Shown here in pieces: positions 16,696 to 26,793 of a stretch of DNA of 64,000 nt. The position numbers and the translations under genes were made by a program. Under the pieces are notes generated by a model. It was not told the origin of the DNA and made no database searches. It saw only the letters and a program-made list of their open reading frames with translations. Source of the stretch: Bacteroidia bacterium (lineage in GTDB: Bacteria; Bacteroidota; Bacteroidia; B-17B0; Aurantibacillaceae); the NCBI GenBank assembly GCA_016787785.1, contig JAEUTO010000013.1, positions 229,664 to 293,663 of the forward strand, given 5' to 3'. Each line of letters opens with the position of its first letter. Within the stretch, counting starts at the first letter, position 1.

Positions 16696-18756
16696 ATGAA
16701 AAACATTACTAAGTTTACTTTAACCGCAGCAGCTCTGGTTATTTTTGTTGCAAACGGATTCTCGCAAAAATTGCTTAAAAAGGCAGATGCAGCTTTTGAA
16801 GCTCGTCAGTACTATAACGCCATAAACATGTATAAACAGGCATATGCAGGCGCTCCTAAAGATAAAAAGCCAATGATAATGTATAAATCAGGCTATGCAG
16901 CTCAGGAGATCAACGATTATAAAGGCGCAGAGACTTTTTATCAAAAAGCAATCGCTTCTAATTATGATGATCCTACAGTTTATTTACACTTAGCTGAAGT
17001 TTTAAAAAGCCAGATGAAATATCCTGAGGCAATTGTTGAATATAACAATTACAAAGCAAAAGGCGGAAACGCTAAGAAAGCTGACCTTGGAGTAAAATCA
17101 TGCGAATTAGCGCAGCAATGGAAAGACGCTCCTCAACGTTATAAGATTGAGAATATGTCGTTAATGAATTCTAAAGAAAGTGATTACTCACCTAGCTTTG
17201 CAGATAAAAAGAACCAAACTTTGGTTATCACTTCTCGCAGAGAAGGTGCTTTAGGTTCTCAAGAGGTTAACATTGGTTCAAACCACTCAGATCTTTACGA
17301 AACAAAAATTGATAAGAACGGTAAATGGTCAACTCCTGTTTTATTACCTCCTGCTATCTCTTCTCCGGTTAACGAAGGACAAGGTTGGGTAAGCAAAAAA
17401 GGTGACATGATCTTCTTTACTCGTTGCCCTGAAGAAAAGAACAAACAAGTAAAATGCGGTTTATACATGGCAAAAAAACAAGGTAGCACCTGGGGTGTTG
17501 CAACACGTTTGCCATTTAATAATGATACGGTACAATTTGGTCATCCAACTTTAACTGCTGATGGTAAATTTTTATATTTTGCTTCTCGTATGAATGGCGG
17601 ATATGGCGGAATTGATATCTGGAGATGTACTTATGATGCAAAAGCAAATGTTTGGGGTCAACCTACAAATGCTGGTCCTGCTGTTAATACAGAAGGAGAC
17701 GAAATGTATCCAACAGTTTCGGATGATGGTAAAAAATTATATTTCTCATCAAATTACCACCCGGGAATGGGAGGTTTGGACATTTTTGTTGCTGAAGCCG
17801 GTGCTGATGGAAAATTCTCTAAAGCGGTAGAAAACCTTAAATACCCTATCAACTCTTCTTACGATGATTTCGGAATTATATTTGAAGGTAAAAAACAACG
17901 TGGTTATTTAACTTCTAACCGTGAAGGCGGAAAAGGAAGTGATGATATCTGGAGCTTTAACCTACCTCCTTTAAATTTCAATATTAAAGGTATGGCAATG
18001 AGCAAAGGTGATGACAGAACGGGTGCAGGAAGAGGCGAAGCTGTTGAATTAGTTAAAGTAAAAATAGTTGGTAGCGATGGTTCTATAAACGAATTTACAA
18101 CTCCAAAAGATGGTAACTACACATTTAAATTAAAAGAAAAAACAACTTATACACTTTCAACTGCAACTGATAAAACTACTAAATCACCAACTTTTACAAA
18201 AGGTTATTTAGCTTCTAAAGATCAACGTGTTGTTACAACTGTTGGTTTAGGTGCATCTAAAGATTTTATTGCTGATTTTGAATTAGCTCCGGTGGTACCT
18301 TTCATTCGTATGCCGCAAATTCTTTATGCTTTGGGTAGTGCAGAATTACTGCCTGAGTCAAAAGATTCACTACAGTTCTTATATCAAACTTTAGTAGATA
18401 ACCCTACAACAGTTGTTGAGTTAAACTCACACACAGATAGTCGTGGTGATGCTGCAAAAAATCAGGATCTATCACAACGCCGTGCTCAATCTTGCGTTGA
18501 TTATTTAGTAAAAGATAAAGGCATTAACCCTGCTCGTTTACAAGCTAAAGGTTATGGCAAAACTCAATTATTAATTGGTGATGATGTTATTGCAAAAGCA
18601 AAAACTAAACAAGAAAAAGAAGCTTTACACGCATTAAACCGTAGAACCGCTTTCCGTATCTTAAATTGGGATTTTGTTGATCCTAATGCTCCTAAAACTC
18701 CGGTTAAAGGTGGCGGAAACAATACCACCAAAGATCCAGACGAAGACGAAGAATAA
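16696..18756 (+). CDS. PorE-like outer-membrane protein: TPR, PD40 propeller, CRD-like and OmpA C-terminal domains
   Basis: A 686-residue exported protein (signal peptide ending VANGFSQ). Order of parts: TPR repeats at about 25-120; PD40/WD40-like propeller at about 150-430 with DGKFLYFAS and DDGKKLYFSSN blades; a carboxypeptidase regulatory-like beta domain at about 430-525; an OmpA peptidoglycan-binding domain at about 545-660 (LNSHTDSRGDAAKNQDLSQR, with the conserved Asp and Arg). This is the domain order of PorE, which anchors the T9SS PorKLMN ring to peptidoglycan in Porphyromonas. Similar proteins also occur outside T9SS, so the role is likely but not certain. The acidic tail ends DPDEDEE. 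A terminator follows. Confidence 0.85.
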   Translation: MKNITKFTLTAAALVIFVANGFSQKLLKKADAAFEARQYYNAINMYKQAYAGAPKDKKPMIMYKSGYAAQEINDYKGAETFYQKAIASNYDDPTVYLHLAEVLKSQMKYPEAIVEYNNYKAKGGNAKKADLGVKSCELAQQWKDAPQRYKIENMSLMNSKESDYSPSFADKKNQTLVITSRREGALGSQEVNIGSNHSDLYETKIDKNGKWSTPVLLPPAISSPVNEGQGWVSKKGDMIFFTRCPEEKNKQVKCGLYMAKKQGSTWGVATRLPFNNDTVQFGHPTLTADGKFLYFASRMNGGYGGIDIWRCTYDAKANVWGQPTNAGPAVNTEGDEMYPTVSDDGKKLYFSSNYHPGMGGLDIFVAEAGADGKFSKAVENLKYPINSSYDDFGIIFEGKKQRGYLTSNREGGKGSDDIWSFNLPPLNFNIKGMAMSKGDDRTGAGRGEAVELVKVKIVGSDGSINEFTTPKDGNYTFKLKEKTTYTLSTATDKTTKSPTFTKGYLASKDQRVVTTVGLGASKDFIADFELAPVVPFIRMPQILYALGSAELLPESKDSLQFLYQTLVDNPTTVVELNSHTDSRGDAAKNQDLSQRRAQSCVDYLVKDKGINPARLQAKGYGKTQLLIGDDVIAKAKTKQEKEALHALNRRTAFRILNWDFVDPNAPKTPVKGGGNNTTKDPDEDEE

Positions 18757-18777
18757 TCGTTGTTCTTAAATCGTATT

Positions 18778-18811
18778 AAAAGGCTGCAAAATTTGTAGCC
18801 TTTTTTTTTTC
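18778..18811 (+). terminator. Intrinsic terminator after the PorE-like gene
   Basis: Stem AAAAGGCTGC / GTAGCCTTTT with one G-T pair, followed by a run of 10 T. Confidence 0.85.
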
Positions 18812-18844
18812 ATTATCCTTACCTTTAAATAAAAAGTAGTTGAC

Positions 18845-21800
18845 TTGGAAAATTTTGTAGTTTATAGATCAAGTGCGGGAAGCGGAAAAACATTTACGCT
18901 TGTTAAAGAATACTTGCGCTTATCTCTGGCCGATCCAAAAAAACTAAACAGTAACTACAAACGCATACTTGCTGTTACTTTCACCAATAAAGCAGCTGCA
19001 GAAATGAAACAACGCATCCTCGATGCATTGGATCAAATTGCCAATAAAACGCAACTACCTTTTGTTGGAAAACTCTTATGTGATGAACTGAAAGTTAAAC
19101 CCGAAGAGTTAAAACAAAGATCAGCAATAGTATTAAGCCAGATACTACACCACTATTCCGATTTTTCTATTGGAACCATTGATAGCTTTACGCACAAAAT
19201 TGTAAAGACCTTTGCACACGATCTTAAACTACCTGTTAATTTTAATCTGGAAATGGACGTGGAAGGTTTTTACGACAAAGTTATTTCCACACTGTTTAAC
19301 CAAATTGGCGAAGATGAATATGTAAGCAAATTATTAAAAGAGTTTGTTTTAAATAAAGCCGAAGAAAATGCCAGCTGGGATCCCGAAAAAGCGATCAAAG
19401 AATTTGCAAAGCTTTTACAGAAAGAAAACTCCGACAGCTACCTCCAAAAATTAAAACACTTTAGTCCGCAAGAACTTGAAGAAATACGGAAAGAATTATT
19501 TGCTTACATAAGTTATTACAACTCGCATTTAAAAACCGAAGGGCAAAAAGCTATCGATCTTATTTCTAAAAATGGGTTAAGTGATAACGATTTTAGTTAT
19601 AAAGGCAGCGGGCCTCAAAGTTTTTTTAAAAAATGTGCAAATCAAAATGTGGATATTGAAACCACTGTTAAAGGCAGAACCATTGATGCAATTGAAAAAA
19701 ATGTATGGGCCAATAAAGAAACACCAAACAAAAATAAAGTAGAGTCAATTAGCTCTCAATTAACCTCAATTGCAAAAGAACTAATTGATTTTATAAAAGA
19801 AAATCATTCTTATTATAGTCTGTGTAAATTATTAAGCACCCAAATTTACCCTTTGCTACTTTTAAAAAAAATAGAAGAAATAAGCAACGATAAAAAACAA
19901 GAAGAACGCTTGGTATTTATAAGTGAGTTCAATAAGAATATTTTTGACTTAATTAATAATGAACCAACGCCGTTCATTTACGAAAGGTTGGGAGAAAAAT
20001 ATCAGCATTATTTATTGGATGAGTTTCAGGATACAAGCACCCTGCAATGGCATAACATCTTGCCCCTCATTGATAATTCATTGTCAAACGGTTGGTTTAA
20101 TTTAATTGTTGGTGATGGCAAACAAAGCATTTATAGGTGGCGAAATGCCAATGTAAAACAATTTATCGATCTACCTGAAATAGAAAATGCAACCGGTAAT
20201 TTTTTGATAGAAGAAAGAAGCGACAACCTGAACCGCAATTTTAAAGAGAATTTACTGGACACCAATTATAGAAGCCTTTCTACGATCATCAACTTTAATA
20301 ACGCTCTTTTTAATAAATTAAGTGATGATCTTTTAAGCGACTCTCACAAAAAAATATATAAAGATCAACGCCAGGAAGTTAAACACTTAGGGGCTGGGCT
20401 TATAACAGTAAATACCGGGAAAGTAAACCGGGAAGAGCTTGACGAGTTGAATTTTAGCGTTATTAAAGCGCAGATACAAAATGCACTCAATTCTAAATTT
20501 GAATATAAAGACATTTGTATTATTGTACGCAAAAACACACACGGCAACAATATTGCAGATTTTTTAATGCAGAACCAAATTCCAATAGTTTCATCTGACT
20601 CTTTATTATTAAAAAATAATCTTGAAATAAATACAATTATTAGTTACTTAAATTATCTTTCTAATATCCAGGATAAAGTTAGTGCTACCGCTGTAATTAA
20701 TTATTTGCAGCAAACACAACAGATAAGCAACAAAGAATTTACGACAAGTGCGCAAAAACTGGCTAAGAATATTTCACTCTTTGACGTATTAAAGAGTTTT
20801 AACATTAACTTGCCCGACCACGACCTCTCATTGAACAATCTCTTCGATCATTGTTTAATAATTATCAACGCTCTGTCATTGAATAAAAATGGCTATCCCT
20901 ATATCCGGTTCTTTTTGGATGAAGTGAATGAATATCTTATCACTAAAAATTCAAACATTTCTTCTTTTTGCGAATGGTGGAAAGCACGCAGCCAAAAAGC
21001 ATCATTAATAATTCCCGCAAATACGAATGCGGTAAAAATAATGACCATTCATGCCAGCAAGGGACTAGAATTTCCTGTGGTAATCGTTCCCTATTGTAAC
21101 AGCAATTTTTATAGAGCTAATGATAGTTGGGTAGAATTAAATAACGCTAAAATAAAATTACCTGTAGCGGCACTTAATCTTTCCTCTAAAGTAAAAAATG
21201 CAGGTCTCGAAAAAGAATTTGCTGTAGAAGAACAGGAACAGATCCTAGAAAATTTGAATTTGCTTTATGTCGCATTTACTCGTGCTTCAGAGAGACTTCA
21301 CATTATTTCAGCTTACTCAAATAATAGCAAAACACTTATTAGCCATTGGATAGAGAGTTACCTTACCAACAACTTAAAGCCAAAAGAAACAAACTATTTC
21401 GAGATCGGCCTGGCAAACAACAAACAACTACAAGAATCAAAAGAAAGTCCGGAACATTTTAATTTGAATGCGCTGAAATTTGATACATCAAACAATGTTA
21501 TACAAATAAAAGCAGCGCACCTGCTTAACTCTGAAGATTCTCTTGAAGCAAAAGAAATGGGCATTATTATCCACTGGATCCTTTCCAAGATCAATAATAA
21601 CAAACAAGTAGACGCAGCAATAAATCAGGCGCTTTTAGAGGGTATTATCAACACAACGCAGATCGTGCCTATAAAAGAGAAGTTGAACAGGCTGGTAAAT
21701 CATTCTGAATTAAGGAGCTATTTTGAGTCTGAAAAAAATTACAAAATAGAAATGGAAATAGCAACGTTTAGTGGTGAAGTACTTAGGCCTGATAGGATCA

Positions 21801-21973
21801 TACTTGAAGAGAATTTAACCACCATCATTGATTATAAAACAGGTAGGGAAAATAACAAAAAATATTTTAAACAATTATTAAAATACCGTGACGCCATGAT
21901 CAACATGGGATACAACAACATTAAAAGTTTACTGGTTTATATTGATGACCTTACAATTGTTGAACTAAAATAG
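18845..21973 (+). CDS. UvrD/Rep-type helicase with C-terminal PD-(D/E)XK nuclease (AddA/RecB-like)
   Basis: A 1042-residue DNA repair enzyme for resecting double-strand breaks. Walker A is at the very N-terminus (SSAGSGKTFTL, residues 9-19), motif II is DEFQDTS near 391-397, motif VI is VAFTRASERLH near 806-816, and an AddA/RecB nuclease core sits near 975-1020 (RPDRII, IDYKTG, QLLKYR). The start is TTG: an in-frame stop lies 15 bases upstream, and starting later would lose Walker A. The AddB partner, often adjacent in Bacteroidota, is not next to it; an M13 peptidase gene follows 36 bases later. Confidence 0.88.
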   Translation: MENFVVYRSSAGSGKTFTLVKEYLRLSLADPKKLNSNYKRILAVTFTNKAAAEMKQRILDALDQIANKTQLPFVGKLLCDELKVKPEELKQRSAIVLSQILHHYSDFSIGTIDSFTHKIVKTFAHDLKLPVNFNLEMDVEGFYDKVISTLFNQIGEDEYVSKLLKEFVLNKAEENASWDPEKAIKEFAKLLQKENSDSYLQKLKHFSPQELEEIRKELFAYISYYNSHLKTEGQKAIDLISKNGLSDNDFSYKGSGPQSFFKKCANQNVDIETTVKGRTIDAIEKNVWANKETPNKNKVESISSQLTSIAKELIDFIKENHSYYSLCKLLSTQIYPLLLLKKIEEISNDKKQEERLVFISEFNKNIFDLINNEPTPFIYERLGEKYQHYLLDEFQDTSTLQWHNILPLIDNSLSNGWFNLIVGDGKQSIYRWRNANVKQFIDLPEIENATGNFLIEERSDNLNRNFKENLLDTNYRSLSTIINFNNALFNKLSDDLLSDSHKKIYKDQRQEVKHLGAGLITVNTGKVNREELDELNFSVIKAQIQNALNSKFEYKDICIIVRKNTHGNNIADFLMQNQIPIVSSDSLLLKNNLEINTIISYLNYLSNIQDKVSATAVINYLQQTQQISNKEFTTSAQKLAKNISLFDVLKSFNINLPDHDLSLNNLFDHCLIIINALSLNKNGYPYIRFFLDEVNEYLITKNSNISSFCEWWKARSQKASLIIPANTNAVKIMTIHASKGLEFPVVIVPYCNSNFYRANDSWVELNNAKIKLPVAALNLSSKVKNAGLEKEFAVEEQEQILENLNLLYVAFTRASERLHIISAYSNNSKTLISHWIESYLTNNLKPKETNYFEIGLANNKQLQESKESPEHFNLNALKFDTSNNVIQIKAAHLLNSEDSLEAKEMGIIIHWILSKINNNKQVDAAINQALLEGIINTTQIVPIKEKLNRLVNHSELRSYFESEKNYKIEMEIATFSGEVLRPDRIILEENLTTIIDYKTGRENNKKYFKQLLKYRDAMINMGYNNIKSLLVYIDDLTIVELK

Positions 21974-22009
21974 TTATATTCGTATCTCAAATTCAAACAA
22001 ATTATTGAA

Positions 22010-24016
22010 ATGAAAAAAGCCATTTTATCCTTTTTAATACTTCAAGCGCTAAACTGTTTATCACAAAAGGCGGGTATTAATTTCTCCTATATTGACTCGA
22101 GTGCTAACCCTCGTAACGACTTTTATACTTTTTGCAATGGTAAATGGCAAAAATCATTTGTGCTCCCTGAAAGCGACCCTCGTTACGGGAGTTTTAACGA
22201 GATAAATAATAATAATCTGAAAAACATAAAAGTTATTTTGGATAATGCTTCAAAAAATAAAGCGGCTGCGCCAAACTCTAACGCGCAAAAATTAAGAGAC
22301 TTTTATAATATCGCTATGGACTCTGTATATGCAGATAAATTAGCTTTCGCTCCCATAAGAGAGCAGTTAGCTAAAATTGATGCCGTTAAAACAGTAGATG
22401 AACTTATTGCTTTAAAATCTAACATGGATTTTGACGGGGTATCATTATTTTTTGCCGGCGGCGTTGGTATTGATGCTAAGAACAGTAAGAAGAATAGATA
22501 CAGCTTGTCGCAGTCAGGATTAGGTCTCGGCGAACGGGATTATTATTACAATCCGCAATTCGAATCTATTAGATTGGAGTACTATAAATACCTTTCTAAT
22601 TTATTTGAATTAACCGGCGTTGAAAAAAACCTTTCTTACGATAATGCCAAGCTTGTTTTTACTTTTGAAAAACAAATAGCTGATAACGCACTTACCCGTT
22701 TGGAAATGCGAAATCCTGAAAAATTGTATAACGTTTTTACCCCGGCTAGTTTGAAAAAATTAGCACCAACAATTAACTGGGATTCTTATTTTAAGCAAAA
22801 AAATGTCCAACATCCCGATACTGTAATTGTTGCTACAACAAAATATTTTAATAAATTAAGTGAGTTGTTAAACACAACGCCATTTGAAACTTTGAAACTA
22901 TACGCAAAAGCGCAATTGCTTATGGAATCTGCACCGTTTCTGTCAAGCAAATTTGAAGCAGTGAGTTTTGAATTTAGAGGAAGAGTTTTGAGCGGTGCGC
23001 CAAAAATGAAACCAAGATGGGAACGCGTTCAGGCCACTATGGATAAAGTAATTGGCGATATAGTTTCTGAAGAGTTCGTAAAAAAACATTTTACGCCAAA
23101 GGCAAAAGCAAAAGTAAATTCGCTTATTGATAATTTAATATTGGCTTACCGTGAACGGATCAATTCAAGAACCTGGATGGATGACGGCACTAAAAAACAA
23201 GCCAATAGAAAATTAGACCTTTTAATTAGGAAAGTTGGTTATCCTGATAAATGGAAGGATTATTCGAATCTGACTATAACCACCGACAATTATTGGGCAA
23301 ACTATAACCGCGGTGTAAAACATGCAGTGATAGATAATCTTGAAGATCTTAAAAAACCTGCTGACAGAACTAAGTGGCAAATGACCCCAGTTACCGTTAA
23401 TGCTTATTACGATCCAACTACTAACGAAATAACTTTCCCCGCAGCAATCATGCAACCTCCCTTCTTTGATCCGGAGGCTGAAGATGCTGCAAACTATGGC
23501 ACAATGGGCGCTATTATTGGCCACGAATTAACACATGGCTTTGATGATCAGGGTGCGCAATTTGATGCAGATGGTAATATGAAAATGTGGTGGACAAAAC
23601 AAGATTACGATAATTTTAAAACAAAAACTTTGCTTATCGTAAACCAGTTTAATAATTACATTGCCATTGATTCTATGAGAGTAAATGGCAGTATGACACA
23701 AGGAGAGAACATTGCCGACCTGGGCGGTTTAACCATGGCCTATTATGCCTACCAAAAATCTTTAAACGGAAAGCCTTCAGTTAAAATGGGCGGCTTCACA
23801 GGTGAGCAACGTTTCTTTATTGCCTGGGCTCAAGGCTGGAAAGGTGTTTGCAGAGACGCTGAATTAAAAAGATTAATAACTGTCGATTACCATTCACCGG
23901 GATATTTCAGAGCTTTTGCACCGTTAAGCAATTTGCCTGAATTTTACAAAGCGTTTGGCGTTAAAGAAGGTGATAAAATGTTTACCCCCGAAAATAAACG
24001 CGTAGAGATTTGGTAA
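22010..24016 (+). CDS. M13-family zinc metallopeptidase (neprilysin/PepO-like)
   Basis: A 668-residue protein with a signal peptide (ending NCLSQ) and both peptidase_M13 domains. The zinc motif HELTH is at 505-509 within GAIIGHELTHGFDDQG, the third ligand is in ENIADLGG near 566-573, and NAYYDPTTNEI contains the substrate-binding N-A-Y/F. The C-terminus ends KRVEIW, close to the usual R-x-W end of the family. It should cleave oligopeptides in the periplasm. Its stop codon overlaps the start of the following carboxypeptidase gene by 7 bases. Confidence 0.94.
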   Translation: MKKAILSFLILQALNCLSQKAGINFSYIDSSANPRNDFYTFCNGKWQKSFVLPESDPRYGSFNEINNNNLKNIKVILDNASKNKAAAPNSNAQKLRDFYNIAMDSVYADKLAFAPIREQLAKIDAVKTVDELIALKSNMDFDGVSLFFAGGVGIDAKNSKKNRYSLSQSGLGLGERDYYYNPQFESIRLEYYKYLSNLFELTGVEKNLSYDNAKLVFTFEKQIADNALTRLEMRNPEKLYNVFTPASLKKLAPTINWDSYFKQKNVQHPDTVIVATTKYFNKLSELLNTTPFETLKLYAKAQLLMESAPFLSSKFEAVSFEFRGRVLSGAPKMKPRWERVQATMDKVIGDIVSEEFVKKHFTPKAKAKVNSLIDNLILAYRERINSRTWMDDGTKKQANRKLDLLIRKVGYPDKWKDYSNLTITTDNYWANYNRGVKHAVIDNLEDLKKPADRTKWQMTPVTVNAYYDPTTNEITFPAAIMQPPFFDPEAEDAANYGTMGAIIGHELTHGFDDQGAQFDADGNMKMWWTKQDYDNFKTKTLLIVNQFNNYIAIDSMRVNGSMTQGENIADLGGLTMAYYAYQKSLNGKPSVKMGGFTGEQRFFIAWAQGWKGVCRDAELKRLITVDYHSPGYFRAFAPLSNLPEFYKAFGVKEGDKMFTPENKRVEIW

Positions 24017-25446
24017 AACGTTATTATAAATTACTTTTAATTTGTTTGTTGCCATTATGTATTAATGCACAAATAAGCGCGGTTGTTGAAGGTTGGAAAG
24101 CTGATAAGGATCTTAAAAGTGCTACACTTAGTTTTTGTGTAATAGATACCAAAACCGGAGAAATTGTTTCTGAATTAAATTCGCATCAATCTGTTGTGCC
24201 GGCAAGCACACAAAAAGTAATAACTACCGCTGCTGCATTAGGCACATTGGGGGCGGGCTACCGGTATACAACCAAAATATATTACACAGGTACTTTTATA
24301 AAAGAAACCGGCGTTATAAGTGGTGACATAATTATTTATGGCAGCGGCGACCCAACATTACAATCAGAAAATTTCGTGAAAGAAAAAGATACCATTCAGG
24401 TTACTGATAAATGGGCGGTTGCTTTAAAAGAAAAAGGCATTAAAGAGATAAAAGGAAAAATAATTGGAGATGCAAGTTTTTTTGACCGAACCATACCCGG
24501 CAATTGGATCTGGGCCGATATAAACAACTATTTTGGTGTTGCCCCCTGCGGCTTATCTTACAACGATAATAAATTTAAAATTATTTATACCAGTAAAGAA
24601 GTGGGTAGCAAAGCAACGGTAGAAAAAACCATTCCTGCTTATTGTAATAATACAATCTGCATTAATTCAAATGTAATTTCTAAAGGTACCGAAGATGACG
24701 CTTTCGTTTATGGCGATCCGTTCAGCTACACAAAAGAAGTCAGCGGAAAGATCCCGCCAAATAAAAAAGATTTTGAAGTAGAAGCTGCCCTACCCGATCC
24801 GGCTTTGCTATGTGCGGAAAAATTTTCGATATCATTAGCTAAAGCGGGCATTAAATACAATGCCAAATTGGTCGAATCAAATTATAAACGCCCCGATAGT
24901 ACAATTACAAAACAACTTCTGTATACACATTTTTCTCCTTCACTCGAGAGAATAATTTTTTATACCAACCTAAAAAGTAATAACCATTATTGCGAAACTA
25001 TTTTAAGAAGTGTTGGCCGGGGCAGTATGTATTTAGGAATTGATGCGGTAAAAAATTTCTGGCAAAAAAAAGGTTTGGATGTTACAGAACTTTACATGGT
25101 AGATGGAAGTGGTTTATCAAGAGCAAATACTGTAACAACAAATTTTCAGGCAAGCCTTTTAAATAAGATCTATAACGACAGTTCACTTTACAAAATGTTT
25201 AACAACTCATTACCTGTGGCCGGTAAAAGTGGCAGTATGAGTAATATTGGCAAGGGAAAATTAATAGAGAACAATATGCGCGCTAAAACCGGTTATATTA
25301 ATCGTGCCAGAGGCTATTGCGGTTTTGTTAAATCCAAATCGGGTAAAGATCTTGCTTTTTCTGTTCTGTTCAATAACTATAACTGCACGGCAAAAGATGC
25401 AAAAGTAAAGATCGAAAAATTTTTAGTTGAGCTGGGAGAATTATAA
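24010..25446 (+). CDS. dacB: D-alanyl-D-alanine carboxypeptidase/endopeptidase, PBP4 (peptidase S13)
   Basis: A 478-residue exported penicillin-binding protein (signal peptide ending CINAQ). Active-site motifs of the S13 family are visible: S-T-Q-K near residue 66 in VVPASTQKVITT, S-N-N in LKSNNHYCETIL, and K-T-G in RAKTGYI. It trims or opens peptidoglycan cross-links. The start is TTG, which overlaps the end of the M13 gene by 7 bases and suggests coupling. The stop codon TAA is the first three bases of a TAACTTTG box in front of the dihydroorotase gene. Confidence 0.93.
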   Translation: MVKRYYKLLLICLLPLCINAQISAVVEGWKADKDLKSATLSFCVIDTKTGEIVSELNSHQSVVPASTQKVITTAAALGTLGAGYRYTTKIYYTGTFIKETGVISGDIIIYGSGDPTLQSENFVKEKDTIQVTDKWAVALKEKGIKEIKGKIIGDASFFDRTIPGNWIWADINNYFGVAPCGLSYNDNKFKIIYTSKEVGSKATVEKTIPAYCNNTICINSNVISKGTEDDAFVYGDPFSYTKEVSGKIPPNKKDFEVEAALPDPALLCAEKFSISLAKAGIKYNAKLVESNYKRPDSTITKQLLYTHFSPSLERIIFYTNLKSNNHYCETILRSVGRGSMYLGIDAVKNFWQKKGLDVTELYMVDGSGLSRANTVTTNFQASLLNKIYNDSSLYKMFNNSLPVAGKSGSMSNIGKGKLIENNMRAKTGYINRARGYCGFVKSKSGKDLAFSVLFNNYNCTAKDAKVKIEKFLVELGEL

Positions 25447-25451
25447 CTTTG
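25444..25451 (+). promoter_or_regulatory. TAACTTTG box 4 bases before the pyrC start codon
   Basis: Exact -7 consensus TAnnTTTG whose TAA is the dacB stop codon, followed by TAAT and the ATG. Transcription from it would give a leaderless mRNA. No good -33 TTTG is found at 19-21 bases, so it may be weak. Confidence 0.5.
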
Positions 25452-25455
25452 TAAT

Positions 25456-26790
25456 ATGAAGTACCTTATAAAAAACGCAACGCTTGTTAACGAAAGAGAA
25501 ATTGGTCCTTTTGATGTTCTCATCAAAGATCAGTTCATTGAAAAAATAGACAGGAATATTGAAATAGAAGGAACTTATACCGAGATCAATGGTGAAGGTC
25601 TTTATTTATTACCCGGCGCGATAGATGACCAGGTGCATTTTCGGGAACCGGGTTTAATGCACAAGGGCGAAATTTATACCGAAGCAAAAGCTGCAGTTGC
25701 AGGTGGTGTTACCTCTTACATGGAAATGCCCAACACCAACCCTCAAGCAACTACTGTTTTAGAACTAGAAAAAAAATATACACGTGCATCAGAGTGTTCT
25801 TTAGCTAACTATTCTTTTTTTATGGGTGGAACAAACCATAATTTAGAAGAGACGCTAAAAGTAGATTACTCTAAAGTGTGCGGCTTAAAAATATTTATGG
25901 GCTCGTCTACTGGCGATATGCTGGTTGATCATCAGGAAGTACTTGAAGGTTTTTTTGCAAAAACAAATGCGCTTATTGCAACGCACTGCGAGTACGATCC
26001 CTTGGTAAAAGAAAACCAAAAACGCATTATTGAAGAGTATGGCGAAGATCTTGAGCCTTATTTTCACCCTATCATTCGCAACGAAGAAGCCTGTTACAAG
26101 TCATCTTCTATGGCCGTTGCACTTGCTAAAAAACATAATACACGTTTACATATCTTGCATATTTCTACTGCTAAAGAATTAGCCTTGTTCACAAATAAAA
26201 TTCCTTTAAAACAAAAACGCATTACATCCGAGGCATGTATACATCATTTATGGTTTAGCGATGAAGATTATAAAACAAAAGGCAATTTTATAAAATGGAA
26301 TCCATCAGTAAAAACCTCTTACGATAGAGATAAGATCTTTGAGGCAGTTTTAAATGGTACTATTGATGTTATTGCAACCGACCATGCACCACATACGCTT
26401 GAAGAAAAAAATCTACCATATTTAAAAGCACCAAGTGGCGGGCCTTTAGTACAGCACAGTATTATAGCTATGCTTGATTTTTATCACGCTAAAAAAATAA
26501 CCTTGCCTAAGATCGTTGAGAAAATGAGTCATAATGTAGCCGATCTTTTTAGGATAGAAAAAAGAGGATATATTAAAGAAGGTTATTTTGCAGATCTTGT
26601 TTTGGTTAATTTAAACAAGCCGCAAACGGTTACCAAACAAAATATTTTATACAAATGCGGATGGAGTCCTTTTGAAGGGCATACGTTTAAAAGCAGCATC
26701 GAAAAAACCTTTGTAAATGGCCATTTGGTTTATGATAAGGGCGCCTTTAACGAAACTAAATATGGTAGCCGTTTAGAGTTTAAAATTTAA
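25456..26790 (+). CDS. pyrC: Dihydroorotase (class I, PyrC-like amidohydrolase)
   Basis: Third step of pyrimidine synthesis: reversible cyclisation of carbamoyl aspartate to dihydroorotate. The 444-residue amidohydrolase has AIDDQVHFREPGL at 55-67, then GGVTSYMEMPNTNP, the carbamylated-lysine segment GLKIFMGSSTG, the histidine ligands in ATHCEYD and LHILHIST, and the catalytic Asp in VIATDHAPHTLEEK. The usual D-x-H-x-H metal motif reads D-Q-V-H here: the first His is Gln59. I recall this substitution in other Bacteroidota dihydroorotases, so I still expect activity. The gene lies 9 bases after dacB and 3 bases before the inositol-phosphatase gene. Confidence 0.92.
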   Translation: MKYLIKNATLVNEREIGPFDVLIKDQFIEKIDRNIEIEGTYTEINGEGLYLLPGAIDDQVHFREPGLMHKGEIYTEAKAAVAGGVTSYMEMPNTNPQATTVLELEKKYTRASECSLANYSFFMGGTNHNLEETLKVDYSKVCGLKIFMGSSTGDMLVDHQEVLEGFFAKTNALIATHCEYDPLVKENQKRIIEEYGEDLEPYFHPIIRNEEACYKSSSMAVALAKKHNTRLHILHISTAKELALFTNKIPLKQKRITSEACIHHLWFSDEDYKTKGNFIKWNPSVKTSYDRDKIFEAVLNGTIDVIATDHAPHTLEEKNLPYLKAPSGGPLVQHSIIAMLDFYHAKKITLPKIVEKMSHNVADLFRIEKRGYIKEGYFADLVLVNLNKPQTVTKQNILYKCGWSPFEGHTFKSSIEKTFVNGHLVYDKGAFNETKYGSRLEFKI

Positions 26791-26793
26791 ATA

